DNA of 64,000 nt from AC-32 sp963746155 (GCA_963746155.1 CAVVAB010000012.1:1-64000); one strand, 5' to 3'. Positions 1-9,919 are shown, numbered from the stretch's first letter. Notes: a model not told the origin generated them from the sequence alone. Made by a program: numbers and translations.

Positions 1-18
1 CCGCTACGCTGGGTCGCT

Positions 19-747
19 GTGACCGCAGCCAAGCCCGACACGCTCGTCTTCGTCCCCGCCTGGAACGAGGAGGAGAACCTCCCGGCAGTGCTCGACGAGC
101 TGCACCAGGAACTCCCGGGGGCGGACCTTCTCGTCGTCGACGACGGCTCGACTGACGGCACGGCCGAGGTTGCCCGGGGGCAGGGCGCAGAGGTGATCTC
201 GTTCGGCGAGAACCGGGGCCTGCCGGCCGGGATCGCGGCGGGCTACCGCTACGCCCTCGAGCACGACTACGCGTTCTGCGGTCGCGTGGACGCCGACGGC
301 CAGCATCCCGTCGCGGAGCTTGCGCGGCTGCTCGAGCGCGTGCGCGGAGGCGACTGCGACGTGGCGGTCGGCTCGCGCTTCGCCTCGGGCGACGGGTTCG
401 CGCCGTACCGGTACAAGCCCTCCGCGCCGCGGCGGCTCGGGACTGCGCTCCTGCGGCGCTCGATGAGGCTGGTGCTGCGTCGGCCGTTCCTCGACGCGAC
501 GAGCGGCATGTACGCCGCGAATGCGAAGGCCTTGCCCGTCCTCGCCGAGCCCTACACGAGCGAGGCGCCCGAGGTGCAGGCGCTCATCCGCCTGAACGAC
601 GCGGGCCTGCGGGTCGACGAGGTCCCGGTCGACATGCGCGCGCGCGCGAGCGGCGAGTCGAAGCTCCGCGGCAAGAAGTCCGTTCTCGTCGTCCTGACGG
701 TGATCGGGACGCTCTTCGCGGTCGACCGGCTGCGCCGCCGCCGCTGA
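19..747 (+). CDS. Family 2 glycosyltransferase (dolichol-phosphate mannosyltransferase-like)
   Basis: A GT-A fold glycosyltransferase of about 242 residues, expected to move a sugar from a nucleotide donor to a polyprenyl phosphate or similar acceptor at the inner face of the membrane. The family signature VVDDGSTDGT lies at residues 39-48 and the metal/donor-binding DADGQHP at 91-97. The C-terminus ends in a short hydrophobic stretch and an arginine tail (RLRRRR), which suggests membrane association. It starts with GTG near the left edge of the window, so upstream operon partners are unseen. The next gene starts one base after its stop codon, so the two are probably co-transcribed. The acceptor cannot be deduced. 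Confidence 0.9.
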   Translation: MTAAKPDTLVFVPAWNEEENLPAVLDELHQELPGADLLVVDDGSTDGTAEVARGQGAEVISFGENRGLPAGIAAGYRYALEHDYAFCGRVDADGQHPVAELARLLERVRGGDCDVAVGSRFASGDGFAPYRYKPSAPRRLGTALLRRSMRLVLRRPFLDATSGMYAANAKALPVLAEPYTSEAPEVQALIRLNDAGLRVDEVPVDMRARASGESKLRGKKSVLVVLTVIGTLFAVDRLRRRR

Positions 748-748
748 G

Positions 749-1243
749 ATGCGCCTGGTCGCCGTGCTCGGCTACTCGGGCCGCCGCACGGTCGGTCTGC
801 ATGCGATCTGCGCGCAGCGCCTGACCTACGCGGAAGGCATCTCCGGCGACGCCGACGCGGTGCTTCTCTCCGGGTGGGCCCGGCGACAGGACGCGGCCGG
901 CGAGGTCGAGCTGATGCGCGAGGCTTGGGACGGCCCTGCGGTCGAGCTTCTCTCGGACACGAAGGCGCGCAACACGAAGGAGAACGCGCTCGGCGTCGCG
1001 TCGGCCGCGCGCAGCCTCGGCGCGAGCGAGGTTGTCGTCGTCACGTCGAGCTGGCACGCGTTCCGGGCGCGCGCCCTCGTGCGCGCGGCGCTGCGCGAGC
1101 CGAACGTGTCCGTCGAGAGCTCGTCGCCTCCGGGTAGACCTCCGATGACGCTGCTTGCGCGCGAGCTCGTGTGCCTCGTGCTCTTGCCGGTCGAGCTGGT
1201 TCGCCTGCGCGCGGCTAGCCGAGCGAGCGGAGGTGGGCGATGA
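749..1243 (+). CDS. DUF218 (YdcF/ElyC/SanA-like) protein
   Basis: A 164-residue protein with the DUF218 pattern: an early hydrophobic strand, an NTKENA motif near the middle and VVVTSSWHAFRA later, which match the conserved nucleotide-like pocket of YdcF/SanA proteins. Family members are linked to envelope maintenance, but the biochemical reaction is unknown. It follows the glycosyltransferase at once, which fits a small envelope operon. Its 3' end overlaps the convergent lipoprotein hydrolase gene by 29 bases. The protein is short for the family and has no clear N-terminal membrane segment. Confidence 0.75.
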   Translation: MRLVAVLGYSGRRTVGLHAICAQRLTYAEGISGDADAVLLSGWARRQDAAGEVELMREAWDGPAVELLSDTKARNTKENALGVASAARSLGASEVVVVTSSWHAFRARALVRAALREPNVSVESSSPPGRPPMTLLARELVCLVLLPVELVRLRAASRASGGGR

Positions 1244-1985
1244 GCTCGTCGGTCGGGACCCAGTAGGCCTTGCGAGCGTCCGGCGACGAGCTCAGCGGCG
1301 CGAGGTGGTCGGCGACGAACGAGCCGTGCGAGTGGGCGATGTTCAGCTCGATCTGCTGGCCCGGGAAGCCCGCCCCGCGGAGCCGGTTGAGGAGCAGGCC
1401 GGCTCCGTCGGAGGCATGGGGATCCTTGTCGCTCACGAGGATCGCCATGAGCGTCTTCGGCTTGAGCGGGTGGAGGTCGACGATCCGCGCCGTCTCGCCG
1501 TAGGGCACGGGGTTCACGCTCTCGATCGCCGTCGGCACGGGCAGGTGCTTGCCGGGCGCCGTGGCCGCGTACTCGACGGCCATCGCCGCGCCGCGCGAGT
1601 AGCCGAGCGCGAGCACCGGGACATTCTCGAGCGCGAGCTTGTCGGCCGCCGTCTTGATCCCGGCGTTTGCGGCCTTCAGCACCGAGGCGCTGTAGAGCGT
1701 CTCGTAGCGCGGGTAGACGACGACGGCCCCCTTCGAGACGAGGTGGTCGATCCACGCGCGGTGGTTCTCGGGCGTCGTCTCGGTCGCCCCGCCCTGGCCG
1801 TGGAAGAAGATGACCAGCCGCTTCGGCTTCCCTGCCGGCTTGAAGATCCAGACCCCGTTCGCGTCCTGGGTGAACGGCCCGGCGATGCTCGGGCCCATGG
1901 GGAGAGAGCTGCTGCTTCCATTGCCGCAACCGGCGAGCACGAAGAGAAGCGCAGCGACGACGACCGGGGTCAAGGCCGTTCTCAC
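1215..1985 (-). CDS. Lipoprotein alpha/beta hydrolase
   Basis: A predicted secreted lipid-anchored hydrolase. The chosen GTG start gives an N-terminus of VRTALTPVVV followed by a hydrophobic run and the lipobox LAGC, with the acylated Cys at residue 20; the open frame continues upstream to 2075, but that extension has no signal-peptide character. The fold shows an oxyanion-type FFHGQGG, a nucleophile elbow GYSRG, an Asp in SDKD and a late His in SHGSF, so a Ser-Asp-His triad is plausible. The substrate is unknown; DUF-type esterases or depolymerases are possible. It is transcribed away from the LacI gene and overlaps the tail of the DUF218 gene. Confidence 0.8.
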   Translation of the reverse strand: MRTALTPVVVAALLFVLAGCGNGSSSSLPMGPSIAGPFTQDANGVWIFKPAGKPKRLVIFFHGQGGATETTPENHRAWIDHLVSKGAVVVYPRYETLYSASVLKAANAGIKTAADKLALENVPVLALGYSRGAAMAVEYAATAPGKHLPVPTAIESVNPVPYGETARIVDLHPLKPKTLMAILVSDKDPHASDGAGLLLNRLRGAGFPGQQIELNIAHSHGSFVADHLAPLSSSPDARKAYWVPTDELIAHLRSLG

Positions 1986-2068
1986 CTGACTGCTGCGACG
2001 ACGAAACGGGCCAACGGTTAGCTGGCGCGACGCCGACCGCCCGCGGAAAGCGGGTCCGCTAACGGCTC

Positions 2069-2097
2069 TTGACAATCTTTCCGGAAACGTTTACGGT
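2069..2097 (+). promoter_or_regulatory. Sigma-70-type promoter of the LacI gene
   Basis: A consensus -35 TTGACA (2069-2074) is followed by a 17-bp spacer and TACGGT (2092-2097) as the -10. The -10 lies inside the first LacI operator, so repressor binding would exclude RNA polymerase. The predicted transcript starts near 2104 and the LacI start codon is at 2135. Confidence 0.7.
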
Positions 2098-2120
2098 CGC
2101 AATCTCCGTAAACGTTTCCG
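2082..2120. promoter_or_regulatory. Two LacI-family operators in mirror orientation
   Basis: CGGAAACGTTTACGG at 2082-2096 and CCGTAAACGTTTCCG at 2106-2120 are exact reverse complements of each other. Each contains the AAACGTTT core with a central CG typical of LacI-family sites. The centres are 25 bp apart, about two and a half helical turns. One site covers the -10 and the other lies just downstream of the start site. This arrangement suggests autoregulation by the adjacent LacI protein. Confidence 0.8.
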
Positions 2121-2134
2121 AAGAAATCAGGCGA

Positions 2135-3205
2135 ATGACCAACATCCAGGAACTCGCGGAAAAGACAGGCGTTTCGGTCGCAACGGTCTCGAGGGCGCTG
2201 AACGGCTCTCCCGAGGTCAGCAAGGCGACCCGCGAGCGCATCCTGGCCCTCGCGCGTGAACTGGATTACACGCCGAGCGCCGCCGCTCGCACGCTCGTCA
2301 GCAGCCGCTCGCACGTCATCGGCGTCATCCTCGAGACCGGGGCGGGCCACCCGGACCTGATGCACCCGTTCTTCCAGCAGGTGCTCGTCGGCCTCAAGCA
2401 CGGGGCGGGCGAGCGGGGATACGACCTGCTGCTGTTCTCGAGCGACGAGCCCGGGAACGGATTCGGGGGAACGCACTCCTACGTGCGGCGGGCCGGCCAC
2501 CACGGGGTCGACGGCGTGGTCGTCATGGGGTACGACGCGAACGACCCGGAGATGCGGCGACTGGTCGCGTCGGGCCTGCCGTGCATCACGATCGACGCCG
2601 ATCCCGGCGAGCCGCACTGCGGCTACGTCATGTCCGAGAACCGCGACGGTGCCACGCAGGCCGTGCGCCACCTGCACGGGCTCGGGCACACCCGGATCGC
2701 GACGATCGCCGGACCGCCCTGGACGCGCCCCGGCCTCGACCGGCTCGAGGGCTACCGGGAGGAGATGGAGCGCCTCGGCGTCGAGGTGCGCGACGAGTAC
2801 GTGATCGAAGGAGACTTCTACGACGAGAGCGGCTATCGCACGACGCGGCAGCTGCTCGAGCTGGCCGAGCCTCCGACCGCCGTGTTCGCGGCAAGCGACC
2901 TCATGGCGGCGGGAGCCCTTCGGGCAGCCAACGAGCTGGGCGTGCGTGTTCCCGAAGACCTGGCCGTCGTCGGCTTCGACGACATCACCGTGGCGGCGCT
3001 GATCCAGCCCGCCCTGACGACGATCAGGCAGGACATGCACTCCATCGGCGAGGCGGCCGCGGAAGGTCTCGGCCGGATGATCGACGACCCCGACGCGGCT
3101 CCGGTGCAGCAGCTCGCTCCGGTGCACCTCGTCGTCCGGTCGTCATGTGGAGCGCAAGGAGCGCCGAGGGAACGGACGCTCGCAGGCGACAAGGAGGTGC
3201 GCTGA
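2135..3205 (+). CDS. LacI-family transcriptional regulator of the sugar operon
   Basis: A repressor with an N-terminal helix-turn-helix (MTNIQELAEKTGVSVATVSR, hinge near residues 45-60) and a periplasmic-binding-like sugar sensor domain. ATG 2135 is chosen because LacI proteins begin right at the HTH; the longer frame from 2069 would start inside the promoter. The sensor has the usual FDDITVAAL and TTIRQD segments near the end. It sits directly upstream of a sugar ABC transporter and a GH1 glycosidase, so the inducer is probably a disaccharide or its breakdown product. Two operators overlap its own promoter, and none was seen in the 84-bp gap before the transporter genes, which suggests that the whole set is controlled from this one site. 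Confidence 0.92.
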   Translation: MTNIQELAEKTGVSVATVSRALNGSPEVSKATRERILALARELDYTPSAAARTLVSSRSHVIGVILETGAGHPDLMHPFFQQVLVGLKHGAGERGYDLLLFSSDEPGNGFGGTHSYVRRAGHHGVDGVVVMGYDANDPEMRRLVASGLPCITIDADPGEPHCGYVMSENRDGATQAVRHLHGLGHTRIATIAGPPWTRPGLDRLEGYREEMERLGVEVRDEYVIEGDFYDESGYRTTRQLLELAEPPTAVFAASDLMAAGALRAANELGVRVPEDLAVVGFDDITVAALIQPALTTIRQDMHSIGEAAAEGLGRMIDDPDAAPVQQLAPVHLVVRSSCGAQGAPRERTLAGDKEVR

Positions 3206-3289
3206 CCGCTAACCAGGCGGCGCCGACGGCGTCGTAGGACGGGGCATTTCCAAGCAAGACGCGAGCAATCAAAAGGGAGGCACGAAAAG

Positions 3290-4582
3290 GTGCACGTGAA
3301 GCGATTTATGAAGAGCCCACGAAACCGCCTGGGGACGCTTGTGGTGCTCCTCGGCGTCGTCGGCGTCGTCGCTACAGGGCTCGTGGCCGGGACCGCGTCG
3401 GGCAGCGGTCGCGACAAGGTCACGTTGCGGGTCAGCCTGTTCGGCGACTTCGGGTACCACGACCTCTACACGAAGTACGAGGCGACTCACCCGAACATCG
3501 ACATCAAGGAAGACATCCAGAGCTACGCAGACCATCACTCCAACCTGGCCAAGAACCTCGCGGTCGGGTCCGGAGCGGACGACGTCGAGGCGATCGAGGT
3601 CGGGTTCATCGGGCAGTTCAAGTCGCACCCCGGCCAGTTCGTCAACCTCAACAAGTACGGCGCGAAGAAGCTCAGGAAGCGCTGGCTGCCGTGGAAGTGG
3701 TCGCAGTCCCTCGCGGGCTCCTCGCAGATCGGTTTCGGCACGGACGTCGGGAGCCTCGCGATCTGCTACCGGCGTGACCTGTTCAAGAAGGCCGGCCTGC
3801 CTTCGACCCGCGCCGCGGTCTCGAAGATGTGGCCGACCTGGTCGAAGTACCTGGCCGCCGGCAAGCGCTTCCAGGCGCACGCGCCGAAGGGCGTCAGCTT
3901 CTTCGACGCCGGCAGCAACGTCTTCAACGCGATGATCGCGCAGCTGAACCCGGCCTACTACACGAACAAGGGCAAGGTCGTCGTCGGCTCCAACCCGAAG
4001 GTCAAGAACGCCTGGGCGCTGACGATGAAGGGGATCAAGGCGCACGAGAGCGCCGGCCTCGCAGCGTTCAGCAACGACTGGAACACCGGCTACAAGAACG
4101 GCACGTTCGCGACCGTGACGTGCCCCGCCTGGATGATGGGTTACATCCAGGGGCAGGCCCCGGACACGGCGGGCAAGTGGGACATCGCGGCCGTTCCCGG
4201 CGGCGGTGGCAGCTGGGGCGGCTCGTTCCTGAGCGTCCCGAAGCAGTCGGCTCACCAGGCCGAGGCCGTCGCGCTGATCAAGTACCTGACCTCGCCTGCG
4301 GCCGAGAAGGCCATCTTCAAGCAGACGGGCAACCTCCCGAGCCAGCCGGCGCTCCTCAAGAGCCCGGCCGTCAAGGGCTTCAAGAACCCGTTCTTCAACA
4401 ACGCCCCGGTCGGCAAGATCTTCGCGACCTCGGCGCTGAAGCTGAAGCCGCAGGCTCTGGGCCCGAACCAGGGTGACATCCAGACCGCGGCCACGAACGC
4501 GATCCAGCGGGTCGAGCAGCACAAGCAGTCGCCCGCGCAGTCGTGGAAGCAGTTCCTGAAGGACGTCAAGGCAGCCACTTAG
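3290..4582 (+). CDS. ABC transporter sugar-binding protein (family 1)
   Basis: An extracellular solute-binding protein of 430 residues with a signal-anchor-like N-terminus (hydrophobic TLVVLLGVVGVVATGLVAG at about 15-33). No lipobox Cys is visible, so anchoring differs from the usual lipoprotein form. GGGAGG (3275-3280) lies 9 bases before the GTG start. The protein has the two-lobe pattern of carbohydrate-binding proteins, with several conserved aromatics (WPTWSKYL, CPAWMMGY). It is the first gene after lacI and is followed by two permeases, a glycosidase and the ATPase. The hairpin after its stop codon probably raises its level over the membrane subunits. Confidence 0.92.
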   Translation: MHVKRFMKSPRNRLGTLVVLLGVVGVVATGLVAGTASGSGRDKVTLRVSLFGDFGYHDLYTKYEATHPNIDIKEDIQSYADHHSNLAKNLAVGSGADDVEAIEVGFIGQFKSHPGQFVNLNKYGAKKLRKRWLPWKWSQSLAGSSQIGFGTDVGSLAICYRRDLFKKAGLPSTRAAVSKMWPTWSKYLAAGKRFQAHAPKGVSFFDAGSNVFNAMIAQLNPAYYTNKGKVVVGSNPKVKNAWALTMKGIKAHESAGLAAFSNDWNTGYKNGTFATVTCPAWMMGYIQGQAPDTAGKWDIAAVPGGGGSWGGSFLSVPKQSAHQAEAVALIKYLTSPAAEKAIFKQTGNLPSQPALLKSPAVKGFKNPFFNNAPVGKIFATSALKLKPQALGPNQGDIQTAATNAIQRVEQHKQSPAQSWKQFLKDVKAAT

Positions 4583-4594
4583 CGGTTTGCCCCG

Positions 4595-4647
4595 ACGATG
4601 AGCGCCCGGCCCGAGTGCACCCTCCGCTCGGGCCGGGCGCCTCATCG
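4595..4647 (+). terminator. Intra-operon hairpin after the binding-protein gene
   Basis: A perfect 14-bp stem (4602-4615 with 4627-4640, loop of 11) is extended by outer complementary arms CGATGAG and CTCATCG with a single bulge. There is no T-run after it. It lies between the binding protein and the permease genes, the usual place for an mRNA-stabilising or partially terminating hairpin that favours the upstream gene. Confidence 0.75.
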
Positions 4648-4677
4648 GTGTTCTTATAGGGAGGTGTTGGGAACGGC

Positions 4678-5649
4678 ATGAGCGAACGGACGGCAGTGCA
4701 GGTGCCCGCAGTCCCGGCCCGCAGGCGGATCGGCATCCGCGGTCGCCTGCACCGGGTCGACGGCAAGGCGTCCCCGTACCTCTACGTCGCGCCGTTCTTC
4801 CTGCTGTTCATCGTCTTCGGGCTCTTCCCGCTCGGATACACGGCCTGGGTCTCGCTGACCGACCGGACGCTGCTCGATCCGAACCCGCACTTCATCGGGC
4901 TCGCCAACTACAGCGCGCTCCTCCACGACTCGTACTTCTGGAACTCGGTCGAGAACACGCTCGGCATCTGGGTGATCGCGACGATCCCGCAGCTCCTGAT
5001 CGCGCTCGGGCTCGCGTCGCTCCTCAACACCGGCCTGCACGCGAGGACGTTCTTCCGGATGGGCGTCGTCCTACCGCAGGTGACCTCGCTCGTCGCCGTC
5101 GCGCTGATCTTCACGCAGCTCTTCTCGCGCGACTACGGCGCCGTCAACTACATCCTCCACTTCGTCGGGATCCACAAGGTCGACTGGGAGGCGGGACGGT
5201 TCTCGTCGTGGATCGCGCTCTCGGTGATGGTCACCTGGCGCTGGGCCGGCTACAACGCCCTGATCTACCTCGCGGCCATGCAGGGCATCCCCGACGAGCT
5301 CTACGAGGCGGCCGCGATCGACGGGGCCGGCTGGTGGAAGCAGTTCATCCACGTGACGATCCCGCAGCTGCGGCCGACGATCATCTTCACGGTCATCATC
5401 TCGACGATCGGCGGGCTCCAGCTCTTCACCGAGCCCTACCTCTTCCAGCCGCTGAAGCAGGGTGGGACCGGCGGCTCGGCGCGCCAGTACCAGACCGTCG
5501 TCATGTACCTCTACGAGAAGGCGTTCGGGAGCACGCAGTTCGACTTCGGCTACGCGGCCGCGATCGGGTGGGCCTTGTTCCTGCTGATCGCGGTGATCTC
5601 GGCCGTGAACCTGTTCATCATCCGCCGGATCAGGACGGCTGACGCCTGA
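4678..5649 (+). CDS. ABC sugar permease (MalF/UgpA type)
   Basis: An integral membrane subunit of 323 residues. The first membrane segment begins near residue 35 after a basic N-terminal tail, with about six segments in total. The cytoplasmic EAA loop that docks on the ATPase is visible as YEAAAIDGAGWWKQF followed by VTIPQLRP. A good ribosome site (GGGAGGTG near 4659) precedes the ATG. It pairs with the next permease, with which it shares a TGATG stop/start overlap, to form the channel for the sugar delivered by the upstream binding protein. Confidence 0.93.
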   Translation: MSERTAVQVPAVPARRRIGIRGRLHRVDGKASPYLYVAPFFLLFIVFGLFPLGYTAWVSLTDRTLLDPNPHFIGLANYSALLHDSYFWNSVENTLGIWVIATIPQLLIALGLASLLNTGLHARTFFRMGVVLPQVTSLVAVALIFTQLFSRDYGAVNYILHFVGIHKVDWEAGRFSSWIALSVMVTWRWAGYNALIYLAAMQGIPDELYEAAAIDGAGWWKQFIHVTIPQLRPTIIFTVIISTIGGLQLFTEPYLFQPLKQGGTGGSARQYQTVVMYLYEKAFGSTQFDFGYAAAIGWALFLLIAVISAVNLFIIRRIRTADA

Positions 5650-6542
5650 TGTCGACCGTCGCCCAGCCCGCTCCCGCTCCCCGCCGCAAGAAGCGGAAGA
5701 AAGGCACGCGGCGGTTCGGCAAGGCCGGCCCGATGACCTACGTCGTCCTCGTGCTGGTCGCGATCATCTCGATCTTCCCGCTCTACTGGTCGCTGGTGGT
5801 CGCCTCGCACGACAACTCGGCGATCGCCGCCTACCCGCCCGTGCTCACCCCGGGCACGCAGCTCTGGCACAACATCACGCGGCTCTTCGACTCCGGCGAG
5901 GTCAACGTCGACTTCTGGAAGGCGCTGATCAACTCCGCGATCGTCGCGTCGACCGTCACCGTCGCAGTCGTCTTCTTCAGCGCGCTCGCGGGGTTCGCCT
6001 TCGCGAAGCTGCACTTCCGCGGACGCAACGCCCTCTTCCTGCTGGTGATCGCGACGATGCTGGTGCCCGTTCAGCTGGGCGTGATCCCGCTCTACATCGA
6101 GATGGTGCACTTCGGCTGGGTCAACCACCTGCAGGCGGTGATCTTCCCGAACCTCGTGACGGCGTTCGGCGTCTTTCTCATGCGCCAGTACATCTCCGGC
6201 GCGGTGCCCGACGAGCTGATCGACGCCGCCAAGGTCGACGGCTGCTACACGCTCGGCGTCTTCTGGCACGTGATCCTGCCGGCCGTGCGCCCCGTGGCCG
6301 CGGTGCTCGGACTGCTCACGTTCATGACGACCTGGAACGACTTCTTCTGGCCGCTGATCGTGCTCGGCCCGCGCAACCCGACCGTCCAGGTCGCGACGTC
6401 CACACTCGCCAGCGGCTACGTCGAGGACTACGCACTCGTCCTCACCGGCACGTTCGTCTCCATCCTCCCGCTCCTGATCGTGTTCCTCGTCCTCGGGCGG
6501 CAGATCATCGGCGGCATCATGAAAGGAGCGGTAAAAGGATGA
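5649..6542 (+). CDS. ABC sugar permease (MalG/UgpE type)
   Basis: The second membrane subunit of the transporter, 297 residues, with a basic lysine/arginine-rich N-terminal tail and about six membrane segments. The EAA loop reads IDAAKVDGCYTLGVF followed by VILPAVRP. Its start overlaps the stop of the first permease and its own stop overlaps the ATG of the glycosidase gene (ATGA at 6539), so translation is probably coupled through the three genes. Confidence 0.93.
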   Translation: MSTVAQPAPAPRRKKRKKGTRRFGKAGPMTYVVLVLVAIISIFPLYWSLVVASHDNSAIAAYPPVLTPGTQLWHNITRLFDSGEVNVDFWKALINSAIVASTVTVAVVFFSALAGFAFAKLHFRGRNALFLLVIATMLVPVQLGVIPLYIEMVHFGWVNHLQAVIFPNLVTAFGVFLMRQYISGAVPDELIDAAKVDGCYTLGVFWHVILPAVRPVAAVLGLLTFMTTWNDFFWPLIVLGPRNPTVQVATSTLASGYVEDYALVLTGTFVSILPLLIVFLVLGRQIIGGIMKGAVKG

Positions 6543-7864
6543 GCTTCCCGAACGAGTTCGTGTGGGGTGCGGCGACCGCCGCGTACCAGATCGAGGGTGC
6601 GTGGGACGCCGACGGCCGGGGCGAGTCGATCTGGGACCGCTTCAGCCACACGCCGGGCAACGTTGCGAACGGCGACACCGGCGACCGAGCCTGCGAGCAC
6701 TACTACCGCTGGGAGGAGGACCTCGAGGTGATGAGCTCGCTCGGCCTCGAGGGCTACCGCTTCTCGATCTCGTGGCCCCGCATCCAGCCGGACGGCCGCG
6801 GCCCGGCGAACCAGAAGGGGATCGACTTCTACCGGCGGCTCACCGAGGGACTGCTCGAGCGCGGGATCACGCCGCTCGCCACCCTCTACCACTGGGATCT
6901 CCCGCAGGCGCTCCAGGACGAGGGCGGCTGGGCCACGCGCGACGTGGTCGACCGCTTCGAGGTCTACGCCGAGCTCGTCTACGAGGGCCTCGGCGACCTC
7001 GTCCAGGAATGGGTCACGCACAACGAGCCCTGGGTGACCGCGTTCCTCGGCTATGGCTACGGGACGAAGGCGCCCGGGATCAGCGATTGGCCGGCGGCCC
7101 TGGCGGCGGCGCACCACGTCCTGCTCTCGCACGGCAAGGCGGTGACGGCGTTCCGCGACGGCCACCGCACCGGCCGCATCGGGATCACGCTCGACCTGAC
7201 GCAGGTCTACGGCGACGCCGAGGCCGCGCTCAGGCTCGACGGCAACCGCAACCGCTGGTTCCTCGATCCGGTGCTGCGCGGCGGCTACCCGGCGGACATG
7301 GTCGACCTCTACGAGGAGCGCTACGGCCCGCTCGGGTTCGTCCAGCCGGGCGACCTCGAGCAGATCGCCGTGCCGATCGACTTCCTCGGCGTCAACTTCT
7401 ACCAGCCGGCCGTCGTGCGGCTCAGCGAGGCCGACGGGCCGGTCGGAGTGCAGGAGGTGCCGGAGGACGGGCCGACCACCGCGATGGGGTGGAGGATCGT
7501 GCCACCCGCGCTGACCGAGCTGCTCGTCCGCCTGAAGCACGACTACGGCGACACCCCGCTCGTCATCACCGAGAACGGCGCCTCGTTCGACGACCCGCCG
7601 ATCGACGGCAACGAGGTCGTCGAGGACCCGCAGCGCATGGAGTATCTCCGCGGTCACATCGCGGCGGTCGAGAGCGCGATCGACAAGGGCGTGGACGTGC
7701 GCGGCTACTACGTGTGGTCGCTGCTCGACAACTTCGAATGGGAGCACGGCTACTCGAGCCGCTTCGGGATCGTCGGCGTCGACTTCGAGAGCCAGCGCCG
7801 CGCGCCGAAGCGAAGCGCGCTCTGGTACAGGGACTTCATCAGCGAGCACCGGAACGGGAGCTGA
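6539..7864 (+). CDS. GH1 beta-glucosidase/beta-glycosidase
   Basis: A full-length 441-residue family 1 glycoside hydrolase without a signal peptide, so it acts on imported sugar in the cytoplasm. The family landmarks are all present: the N-terminal FxWGAATAAYQIEG, the acid/base Glu163 in THNEPW, the nucleophile Glu345 in VITENG and the aglycone-site WSLLDNFEW. Its place inside a sugar ABC operon indicates that the imported substrate is a beta-linked oligosaccharide such as cellobiose, although GH1 enzymes also act on galactosides and other glycosides. The gene is translationally coupled to the permease before it. Confidence 0.95.
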   Translation: MSFPNEFVWGAATAAYQIEGAWDADGRGESIWDRFSHTPGNVANGDTGDRACEHYYRWEEDLEVMSSLGLEGYRFSISWPRIQPDGRGPANQKGIDFYRRLTEGLLERGITPLATLYHWDLPQALQDEGGWATRDVVDRFEVYAELVYEGLGDLVQEWVTHNEPWVTAFLGYGYGTKAPGISDWPAALAAAHHVLLSHGKAVTAFRDGHRTGRIGITLDLTQVYGDAEAALRLDGNRNRWFLDPVLRGGYPADMVDLYEERYGPLGFVQPGDLEQIAVPIDFLGVNFYQPAVVRLSEADGPVGVQEVPEDGPTTAMGWRIVPPALTELLVRLKHDYGDTPLVITENGASFDDPPIDGNEVVEDPQRMEYLRGHIAAVESAIDKGVDVRGYYVWSLLDNFEWEHGYSSRFGIVGVDFESQRRAPKRSALWYRDFISEHRNGS

Positions 7865-7865
7865 C

Positions 7866-9050
<1,185 letters not shown>

Positions 9051-9062
9051 GGGAGCCGGGTA

Positions 9063-9094
9063 GGAGCGCCAGGCTCCGGGATTACCTGGCGCCC
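9063..9094 (+). terminator. Probable terminator hairpin of the sugar operon
   Basis: GCGCCAGG (9066-9073) pairs with CCTGGCGC (9085-9092) across an 11-nt loop, 15 bases after the ATPase stop codon. A GC-rich tract follows in place of a T-run, as is common in high-GC actinobacteria. Confidence 0.5.
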
Positions 9095-9202
9095 CGGGCG
9101 GGGGGTGGTGTCATGCCGTGTCCCCGGCTCTGATCGTTAGGCGTCGACAAGCAAGCCTTCGTTAGGACCCGGGACGCAAGACTTAGAGAACCCTTAGCTG
9201 GA

Positions 9203-9919
9203 TCAGGCGGTGGCGGTCGAGAGCCCGGCGGCGACTGCGAAGCCGAGCGTCGTCGCGAGCCCGGCGACGCGGCCGGACTTCGAGGTGGCCTCGGGGATCA
9301 TCGAGTCGACCAGCATCACGAGCAGCGCGCCCGCAGCGAAGCCGTTGACCCCGGCCTTGAAGTGGCCGCCCGCGCCGTCCGCGAGAATCCAGCCGAGCGG
9401 GGTCGACAGCGCGCACACCGTAGCGACTCCGTACCAGAGGAGGCGGATCTTCCGTGGCGGCGTGTTCGCCTCCTTCATGTCCGTCGCCGAGCCGATCGCC
9501 TCGGGCAGGTTCGAGACGAAGATCGCGACCAGCAGGCTGATGCTGACGCCCGCGCCCGCGGCGAGCCCGATCCCGAGCACGAGCTGCTCCGGAATGCCGT
9601 CGAGGAACGCGCCGAGCGCGAGCGCGGTCCCGCCGCTGGCCGCCTCGTCACGCCGGCCGGGAGAGATCCGGTCGACGACCCGAGCGAGCATGAAGTAGAC
9701 GATCGCGCCGAGCGCGAGCCCGATGCCCACGGCCGCAGCTCCGCCGACCTGAACGCCCTCCTCGAAGAGCTCGAAGCTGACCGCGCTGATGAGCGCGCCC
9801 GCCCCGAACGCGAGCACGAGCCCGACCAACCGCTCCGGCCACACGCGCGCCAGGCCGAGCAGCATCCCGATCACGAGCGACGAGGCGGCGACCGCACCCC
9901 AGAGAAACGCCGAGCCCAC
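9203..9919 (-). CDS. ZIP-family metal transporter
   Basis: A 238-residue membrane protein with about eight hydrophobic segments. The two ZIP metal-site helices are recognisable: ALGAFLDGIPEQLVLG (HNFPEG position) and SNLPEAIGSATDM (the PE motif helix). In both, the usual metal-binding His is replaced by Asp or Asn, so ion choice may differ from that of classical zinc importers. The start codon is GTG at 9919, three bases past the stop of the upstream hydrolase gene (9923), so the two are probably in one operon. Confidence 0.8.
   Translation of the reverse strand: MGSAFLWGAVAASSLVIGMLLGLARVWPERLVGLVLAFGAGALISAVSFELFEEGVQVGGAAAVGIGLALGAIVYFMLARVVDRISPGRRDEAASGGTALALGAFLDGIPEQLVLGIGLAAGAGVSISLLVAIFVSNLPEAIGSATDMKEANTPPRKIRLLWYGVATVCALSTPLGWILADGAGGHFKAGVNGFAAGALLVMLVDSMIPEATSKSGRVAGLATTLGFAVAAGLSTATA

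Noticed and set aside
2069..2134. LacI start at 2069
   Set aside because: That codon lies in the -35 of the promoter; homologues begin at the HTH, which starts at 2135.
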